Below, piece after piece: positions 9,144 through 13,574 of a stretch of DNA of 13,574 bases; position 1 is the stretch's first letter, and each line of letters begins with the position of its first letter. The stretch covers positions 1-13,574 of the forward strand of contig JAGLDO010000099.1 of NCBI GenBank assembly GCA_023145555.1, read 5' to 3'. The position numbers and the translations under genes were made by a program. The stretch comes from Bacteroidales bacterium (GTDB lineage Bacteria; Bacteroidota; Bacteroidia; Bacteroidales; B39-G9). A model generated the notes under the pieces. It saw only the letters and a list, made by a program, of their open reading frames with translations. It did not search any database and was not told where the DNA came from.

Positions 9144-9725
9144 TTAAAGTCTTTTCAACGCTAGTTTTATTAATTCCTCAATTTCCAAATTATTATTTTC
9201 GCTAATAATTTTGTTAAGAACTTTTTCAACAGCATTTTTTGAAAAACCTAACATTACTAATCCAGATAACGCTTCATCCTTGTTTGTATTGTTTTGAGAG
9301 CTTAAAAATTCTCCCGTTTCTTCAAATTTTCCTAATTTATCTTTTAAATCAATAATAATTCTTTGTGCCGACTTTGCACCAATACCTTTAACGCTTTTCA
9401 AAAGAGTTACATTATTATTTATTATTGCCTCTTTAATCTCGAATGATGATAACGATGAAAGCATCATTCTGGCAGTATTTGGTCCAATGCCAGAAACAGA
9501 TATTAATAGTTCGAAAATTTCTCTTTCCTTTTTGTCATAAAATCCATACAAAATATGTGCATCTTCTCTAATTGTTTGATGCAGATATAATAAACATTCT
9601 TTTTTTTCAGATAGTTTTGAATAAGTATTAAGAGAAATGTTAATAAAATATCCTATATCTTGTGCTTCAACAACAGCATAGGTTGGTGTTATTTCAATTA
9701 AATGACCTTTTATATATTCGTACAT
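9144..9725 (-). CDS. ruvA: Holliday junction branch migration protein RuvA
   Basis: This encodes a 193-aa protein, a normal length for RuvA. RuvA tetramers bind four-way DNA junctions and load the RuvB hexameric motor; RuvC then resolves the junction. Domain I is an OB-fold (about 1-64) with the typical opening MYEYIKGHL and REDAHILYGF. Domain II carries two helix-hairpin-helix motifs, SVSGIGPNTA (77-86) and SVKGIGAKSA (111-120), which contact the DNA backbone. A flexible acidic, Ser/Asn-rich linker (about 134-150) leads to domain III (about 151-193), the RuvB-contacting three-helix bundle, with EALSGLVMLGF. No ruvB or ruvC is nearby, which is common in Bacteroidota. The stop is 24 bp before sprA, so ruvA probably forms the promoter-proximal gene of a ruvA-sprA transcript. 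There is no Shine-Dalgarno sequence. The upstream 138 bp (9726-9863) hold no clear promoter or hairpin. Confidence 0.96.
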   Translation of the reverse strand: MYEYIKGHLIEITPTYAVVEAQDIGYFINISLNTYSKLSEKKECLLYLHQTIREDAHILYGFYDKKEREIFELLISVSGIGPNTARMMLSSLSSFEIKEAIINNNVTLLKSVKGIGAKSAQRIIIDLKDKLGKFEETGEFLSSQNNTNKDEALSGLVMLGFSKNAVEKVLNKIISENNNLEIEELIKLALKRL

Positions 9726-9863
9726 ATTTTATTTTTTTAGTTTGCGAAAATAACAATAAATTTCAAAAAAACGTTGAAAGTAAATTGATATAAAAAATTG
9801 GAAGGTTTTCTATTATTATATTTTGCCACTAATAAAAGTTTATAGTAAATTAAAAGAAATATT

Positions 9864-10241
9864 TTATTGAATAAATTTGTTAATTACAGCGATTAATTTA
9901 TTAATATTGATTGGTTTTACAATATACTCATCACAGCCTGATTCTTTACCTAATATTTTCCCGTTTTCAATATTATAAGCCGTTTCAACTATTATTGGTA
10001 CATTTTTATTGATTTTTTTTATTTCTTTAGTAGCATCAAAACCATCAACTTCAGGCATACGAATATCCATAAGAATAAGGTCGATATCTTGATTGTTTTT
10101 ATAAATATCAATTGCTTCTTTTCCGTTTACAGCACGAAGTATTTTCACATTTGTGTCTTGTAAAATTTTTTCAAGAAATAAAAAATTTGCATCAACATCT
10201 TCTGCAATAAGGATTGTTTTATCTGACCAATTATAACTCAT
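9864..10241 (-). CDS. Stand-alone response-regulator receiver (CheY-like)
   Basis: This encodes 125 aa consisting of one receiver domain and no output domain. All key positions are present: the acidic pair E14/D15 after the first strand (ILIAED), phospho-acceptor D59 in LILMDIRMPEVDG, T87 in the switch strand (IIVETAY), and K109 in the YIVKPI motif. It should therefore be phosphorylated by a histidine kinase in the cytoplasm and act through protein contacts or as a phosphorelay shuttle. The sequence (MSYNWSDKTILIAEDVDANF, KPININKL) most resembles receivers found at the C-terminus of Bacteroidota hybrid kinases and their free-standing relatives. No kinase, Hpt or DNA-binding partner lies in the window, so the signal and target are unknown. 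It is flanked by 138-bp and 108-bp AT-rich gaps on its own strand and may be transcribed alone. A TTAATTAATTAA palindrome (10244-10255) lies just before its ATG, with no SD. Confidence 0.9.
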   Translation of the reverse strand: MSYNWSDKTILIAEDVDANFLFLEKILQDTNVKILRAVNGKEAIDIYKNNQDIDLILMDIRMPEVDGFDATKEIKKINKNVPIIVETAYNIENGKILGKESGCDEYIVKPININKLIAVINKFIQ

Positions 10242-10349
10242 AATTAATTAATTAAAAAGCTAATGTATAAAAAAATTCAATAAGAAAGAACTAATATTTA
10301 AAATAATAAAACACAATCAATCAAAAAATTTTATAATTAAAATCACAAA

Positions 10350-11399
10350 TTATTTTTCAGAAGAATTATTAATTATTGAGTTTTTAATTAAATTATTATG
10401 TTCTTTTCTGTTTTTATAAATATCACAAGCTAAATATAATGCTTGTCTAAAAGAATTTGGAGATGCAATATTTTTACCTACAATCTCATAAGCCGTGCCG
10501 TGTGCCGGTGAAGTTCTTACAATTGGCAATCCTGCGGTATAATTAACACCACTGTCAAACGATATTGCTTTAAAAGGAGCTAATCCTTGGTCGTGGTACA
10601 TTGCTAAAATAGCATCAAATTGTTTAAAGCTGTTTGAACCAAAAAAACCATCAGCGGGATATGGTCCAATGGCAAGAATATTTTCTTTTCGGGCTTTTGT
10701 TATTGATGGTACAATAATTTCTTTTTCTTCGTTTCCAATAACACCATTATCTCCGGCATGAGGATTTAGTCCTAAAACAGCAATTTTTGGTTTTCTTATT
10801 CCAAAATCTTCAATTAATGACTTGTTCATTAATCGCAAGTTTTTTAAAATGTTTTCCTCTGTAATATGCTCTGTAACTTCTGAGATTGGGATATGTCCTG
10901 TAACAACACCAACCCTCATAATATCACTAACCATCATCATTAAAACAACATCGGCATTAAATTTTTCTTTTAAATATTCTGTATGACCGGGAAAATGAAA
11001 TTTTTCTGATTGAATATTATTTTTATTTATTGGTGCAGTAATTAAAACATCAATTTTTTTATCCTTCAAATCTTGTGTTGCTCTTTCGAGTGCAACAAAA
11101 GAAGAATTTCCGGCAGCTTCAGTACTTTTGCCAAATTCAACTTTAATATCATCGTCTATACAATTAATAATATTTGCTCTTTTAATATTCGCATCTTCAG
11201 GTTTTGAAATGGAATTCAAGCTAAAGTTATTGATGTTTAATGCTTTACGATGATAAGCAGCAACTTTTGAAGAACCATAAACAATTGGAGTGCAAAATTC
11301 AAAAATTCTATTGTCTAATAACGTTTTTATAATTATTTCGTAACTAACGCCATTAATATCTCCATGTGAAATACCTACTCTTATTTTATGTTTATCCAT
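10350..11399 (-). CDS. pdxA: 4-hydroxythreonine-4-phosphate dehydrogenase PdxA
   Basis: This encodes 349 aa, slightly longer than E. coli PdxA (about 330). PdxA oxidises 4-phosphohydroxy-L-threonine with NAD(P)+. The product decarboxylates and PdxJ condenses it with deoxyxylulose 5-phosphate to give pyridoxine 5'-phosphate (the DXP-dependent vitamin B6 route). Three metal-binding histidines are visible: H169 (VVTGHIP), H214 (LNPHAGDNG) and H269 (MYHDQGLAPFK). Their spacing of 45 and 55 residues equals that of E. coli H166/H211/H266. Other signatures are FPGHTEYL (136-143) and RTSPAHGTAYEIVG (295-308). The usual N-terminal GDPAGIGPE reads GDINGVSYE (13-21), a variant I associate with Bacteroidota PdxA. 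The tail after about residue 330 is Asn/Lys/Ser-rich and probably disordered. It lies 23 bp after pepA on the same strand, so co-transcription is likely. pdxJ is not in the window. Confidence 0.95.
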   Translation of the reverse strand: MDKHKIRVGISHGDINGVSYEIIIKTLLDNRIFEFCTPIVYGSSKVAAYHRKALNINNFSLNSISKPEDANIKRANIINCIDDDIKVEFGKSTEAAGNSSFVALERATQDLKDKKIDVLITAPINKNNIQSEKFHFPGHTEYLKEKFNADVVLMMMVSDIMRVGVVTGHIPISEVTEHITEENILKNLRLMNKSLIEDFGIRKPKIAVLGLNPHAGDNGVIGNEEKEIIVPSITKARKENILAIGPYPADGFFGSNSFKQFDAILAMYHDQGLAPFKAISFDSGVNYTAGLPIVRTSPAHGTAYEIVGKNIASPNSFRQALYLACDIYKNRKEHNNLIKNSIINNSSEK

Positions 11400-11408
11400 T
11401 TTAATAAA

Positions 11409-11424
11409 AATTAACTTGTTAATT
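11409..11424. repeat. Short perfect inverted repeat at the pepA-pdxA junction
   Basis: Seven-base arms AATTAAC and GTTAATT are separated by TT. The palindrome spans the first bases of the pepA stop region and the gap before pdxA. Read as RNA, it could fold into a weak six-pair A-U stem with a four-base loop. It has no GC-rich stem and no adjacent U-tract of the usual terminator form, so I would not call it a terminator. It could be a protein site or chance in AT-rich DNA. Confidence 0.3.
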
Positions 11425-12856
11425 AAATAATTGATTTAAAGTAATCAAAAAAAAGTCTTACCCCAACTCCTGTTCCTCCTTTTCCTCTATAGCTGTCTTC
11501 TTTTTGAATAAATGCAGGTCCTGCAATATCAAGATGTATATACGGATAATCGGTAAAATGTTCTAAAAATTTACCTGCTGTTATTGCTCCTCCATCGCGT
11601 CCTCCAATATTTTTTAAATCTGCAATATCTGATTTTAATAACTCATCATATTCTTCCCAAAAAGGAAATTCTACTATTCGTTCATAAACATTATTTCCAC
11701 TTTGTTTTAAAGTATTAAATTTCTTTTTATCTGCTGTTCCCATGGCAACAATTCCATAAGCTCCAATTGCTACAGCTGCCGCTCCGGTGAGTGTTGCAAG
11801 GTCAAATACAAGTTCAGGCTTATATTGTTTTGCATAACTCAAAGCATCTGCCAATATCATTCTTCCTTCGGCATCTGTGTTTAAAACCTCAACGGTTAAT
11901 CCATTGTGCATTGTAATAACATCTCCAGGGGTATATGCATTTCCATCCGGTCTGTTATCTGTTGCCGGGATTAAACCAACAACATGAACCGGTAATTTTG
12001 CTTTTGCTATTGCATAAAATGTTCCAATAACAGCAGCAGCACCAGACATGTCGCTTTTCATAGTATCCATATAATTTGTTGGTTTCAAACTCAAACCTCC
12101 GGTATCGTAAACTATTCCTTTCCCAACAAGAACAATTGGTTTGCTGTTTTTTGCATTTTCGGGTTTCCATTCTAAAACAGAAAAAGTAGGAGGATCAATA
12201 CTTCCTTTGTTAACGGCAAGCAAACCGCCCATGCGCAAACTCTCAATCTTCTTTTTGTTAAAAACATCAGTTTTAAATCCGGCTCTTTTGCCAATTTTTT
12301 GTGCCTCAGCTGCCAATTGCACTGATGTTAAAAACGAAACAGGTTCATTTATTAAATCTCGTGTTAAATAAACGGCATCGGTACTTATTTGAAGGTGCTC
12401 AACTTGTTTGTTGTTGAGCTTATTGCAAAATAAGTTTATTTCTTTTAAAAACGTCTTTTTGTCTTTTTCTTGATTTTTATATTTAATAAAATCATAATTA
12501 CTCAAAGCTAATCCTTCGGCAAAAGAAATTATTGATTGTTCATCATCACTTAAGTTTGCAATTGTAATATTATCAATCTTATTAGCTTTTATGTGTTTAC
12601 AAAGCTTATTGGCTTCTTTTCTTAAACTTTCATTATTTTTATAGACTTCTTTTTCACTCTCAACTAATTGTATATAAACAAAATGTGTGTATTTATTTAT
12701 TACAATATGCTTTTCGTCTAATTTTATTTTTCTATTAATATAATCTAATTCAGTATCTGAAAAATTATATTTTGAGAGGTCAACATCTTTACTAATTAAG
12801 AAAACAATTGATTTGCTTTCAGGTAGTTTATTTGTTTTTATAAATTTAATTTCCAT
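11423..12856 (-). CDS. pepA: M17-family leucyl aminopeptidase
   Basis: This encodes 477 aa, a typical M17 length. These enzymes form cytoplasmic hexamers with two metal ions per active site and remove N-terminal residues, often Leu, from peptides during protein turnover. The N-terminal domain (about 1-150) is divergent; the C-terminal catalytic domain (about 155-477) is well conserved. The ligand set K246, D251, D269, D328 and E330, with catalytic K258 and R332, is intact. Its spacing (5, 7, 11, 59, 2, 2) equals that of E. coli PepA K270/D275/K282/D293/D352/E354/R356. The hallmark NTDAEGR (327-332 region) is present; the usual FDSGG reads YDTGG and the next loop reads KSDMSGAAA, conservative changes that keep the ligands. 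There is no signal peptide. It is the first gene of a probable pepA-pdxA pair and is divergent from mqnC across 104 bp. E. coli PepA also binds DNA; nothing here tests that role. Confidence 0.94.
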   Translation of the reverse strand: MEIKFIKTNKLPESKSIVFLISKDVDLSKYNFSDTELDYINRKIKLDEKHIVINKYTHFVYIQLVESEKEVYKNNESLRKEANKLCKHIKANKIDNITIANLSDDEQSIISFAEGLALSNYDFIKYKNQEKDKKTFLKEINLFCNKLNNKQVEHLQISTDAVYLTRDLINEPVSFLTSVQLAAEAQKIGKRAGFKTDVFNKKKIESLRMGGLLAVNKGSIDPPTFSVLEWKPENAKNSKPIVLVGKGIVYDTGGLSLKPTNYMDTMKSDMSGAAAVIGTFYAIAKAKLPVHVVGLIPATDNRPDGNAYTPGDVITMHNGLTVEVLNTDAEGRMILADALSYAKQYKPELVFDLATLTGAAAVAIGAYGIVAMGTADKKKFNTLKQSGNNVYERIVEFPFWEEYDELLKSDIADLKNIGGRDGGAITAGKFLEHFTDYPYIHLDIAGPAFIQKEDSYRGKGGTGVGVRLFFDYFKSII

Positions 12857-12901
12857 CGTTTTTTTATTATTTTTAAAAATGTAAAGTTAATAAAAAATAT
12901 A

Positions 12902-12935
12902 TTGTTAGTAATAATTCAATCTTTTAATATTTTTG
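12902..12935 (+). promoter_or_regulatory. Candidate Bacteroidota promoter for mqnC
   Basis: TATTTTTG at 12928-12935 fits the -7 consensus TAnnTTTG at every defined base and ends 25 bp before the mqnC ATG. A TTG at 12902-12904 could be the -33 element, but its 23-bp spacing is at the long end for this promoter type. On the opposite strand TAACTTTA (12889-12882) is one mismatch from TAnnTTTG and could serve pepA, but no -33 element at suitable spacing is evident. The 104-bp region therefore plausibly holds two divergent promoters. Confidence 0.4.
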
Positions 12936-12960
12936 TATTTTATTATTAAAAAAAATTTCA

Positions 12961-13574
12961 ATGAATTTAGATAAATTATATAATAAAGCTTTATCAAAAG
13001 AATTTTTAACTGTTGACGAGGGTTTGTTTTTGTATGAAAACGCACCTATTGCAAAGCTAATGCTTGTTGCAGATGAATTAAGAAAAAAAATAAGACCCGA
13101 CAATAAAGTAACATGGCTGATTGACAGGAATGTAAATATAACCAATGTTTGTATTTCCGGTTGTAAATTTTGTAATTTTTATCGCAAGAAAAATGATAAA
13201 GATGCATATATAACAAGCTTGCCTGAATACAAGAAAAAAATTGAAGAATTAAAAAAATTAGGTGGAGAGCAATTATTATTACAAGGAGGTTTACATCCTG
13301 ACCTTGGACTTAAATTTTACAGCAATCTTTTTAGAGAATTAAAACAAATGTTTCCAAATCTAAAATTACATGCTTTAGGTCCGGCTGAAATTGTTCATAT
13401 CTCTAACTTAGAAAAAAAATCATATCGCGAAATTTTAGAAGCATTAATTGATGCCGGTTTAGACAGTTTGCCGGGAGCAGGAGCCGAAATATTATCAGAC
13501 AGAGTTCGCAAAATTGTATCGCCTGTAAAATGTAATACTCAACAATGGTTAGATGTAATGCGAGAAGCTCATAA
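12961..13574 (+). CDS. mqnC: Cyclic dehypoxanthinyl futalosine synthase MqnC, 5' part
   Basis: The reading frame is open from the ATG to the window end (204 full codons); the 3' part is missing because the window stops, not because the gene is broken. MqnC is a radical SAM enzyme that cyclises dehypoxanthinyl futalosine in the futalosine route to menaquinone. The 4Fe-4S motif CX3CX2C is C64, C68 and C71 in TNVCISGCKFCNFYR, preceded by WLIDRNVNI. Further MqnC signatures are LLLQGGLHPDLGL (about 105-117), HALGPAEI and AGLDSLPGAGAEIL (about 173-186), followed by DRVRKIVSP. The related MqnE and the F420 enzymes CofG/CofH share the fold; the SGCKFCNFYR core and the LQGGLHPDL form favour MqnC. The start is the first ATG after the candidate promoter, with an A-rich leader and no SD. 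No other mqn gene lies in the window. Menaquinone would serve as the membrane respiratory quinone. Confidence 0.9.
   Translation, partial: MNLDKLYNKALSKEFLTVDEGLFLYENAPIAKLMLVADELRKKIRPDNKVTWLIDRNVNITNVCISGCKFCNFYRKKNDKDAYITSLPEYKKKIEELKKLGGEQLLLQGGLHPDLGLKFYSNLFRELKQMFPNLKLHALGPAEIVHISNLEKKSYREILEALIDAGLDSLPGAGAEILSDRVRKIVSPVKCNTQQWLDVMREAH

Noticed and set aside
9819..9838. Imperfect hairpin ACTAATAAAAG...TTTATAGT downstream of the receiver gene
   Set aside because: The arms are almost all A/T with a bulge and there is no following T-tract, so it is not a credible intrinsic terminator.
9726..9863. Possible promoter for ruvA (TATTTTCG on the minus strand at 9752-9745)
   Set aside because: It has a mismatch in the conserved TTTG part, and the nearest TTTG-like -33 candidate is only about 11 bp away, too close for this promoter class.
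12924..13145. 73-aa minus-strand open frame opposite the start of mqnC
   Set aside because: It is antisense to the conserved MqnC N-terminus, including the approach to the 4Fe-4S motif, and does not resemble any family.
1..13574. Mobile element, phage, CRISPR, defence island or biosynthetic cluster
   Set aside because: No direct-repeat arrays, transposase or integrase motifs, or tRNA-flanked islands were seen. Every long frame belongs to a known housekeeping or T9SS family and base composition appears even throughout.

Overview
The window looks like a chromosomal, core-genome segment of a very AT-rich (about 30% GC by eye) member of the phylum Bacteroidota. The evidence is an intact SprA, the giant outer-membrane translocon protein of the phylum-specific type 9 secretion system (T9SS). 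Supporting signs are candidate TAnnTTTG promoter elements, the near absence of Shine-Dalgarno sequences, and Bacteroidota-like variants of PdxA and the M17 aminopeptidase. The genus cannot be fixed from the sequence alone. A free-living or environmental Bacteroidia-type lineage using the futalosine route to menaquinone fits.

Layout: bases 1-1619 (+) hold rbfA (30S maturation) and a four-TM FtsX/LolC-LolE-type ABC permease, overlapping by one base (TAATG). A convergent 36-bp gap separates these from a long minus-strand block. That block, in transcription order, is pepA (M17 leucyl aminopeptidase) then pdxA (vitamin B6 synthesis) at 12856-10350; an orphan CheY-like receiver at 10241-9864; and ruvA (Holliday junction DNA binding) then sprA at 9725-1656. 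sprA alone takes up 7.46 kb, more than half the window. At the right edge, divergent from pepA, is the 5' part of mqnC (radical SAM cyclic dehypoxanthinyl futalosine synthase), which runs off the window.

The genes do not form one pathway. Likely co-transcribed pairs are rbfA-permease (overlap), pepA-pdxA (23-bp gap) and ruvA-sprA (24-bp gap). The receiver stands between gaps of 138 and 108 bp and may be its own unit. All intergenic gaps are short (the longest is 138 bp). I see no tRNA, rRNA, CRISPR, IS element, prophage, attachment site or convincing intrinsic terminator.

I found no undescribed system. The observations most worth a second look are the TTG start of sprA, which is the only gene here with an SD-like AAGG in front of it; a lysine-rich soluble insert in the SprA barrel half; and the orphan receiver. 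All catalytic residues I could check (PdxA, PepA, MqnC, receiver) are present, and PdxA and PepA ligand spacing matches the E. coli enzymes as I recall them.
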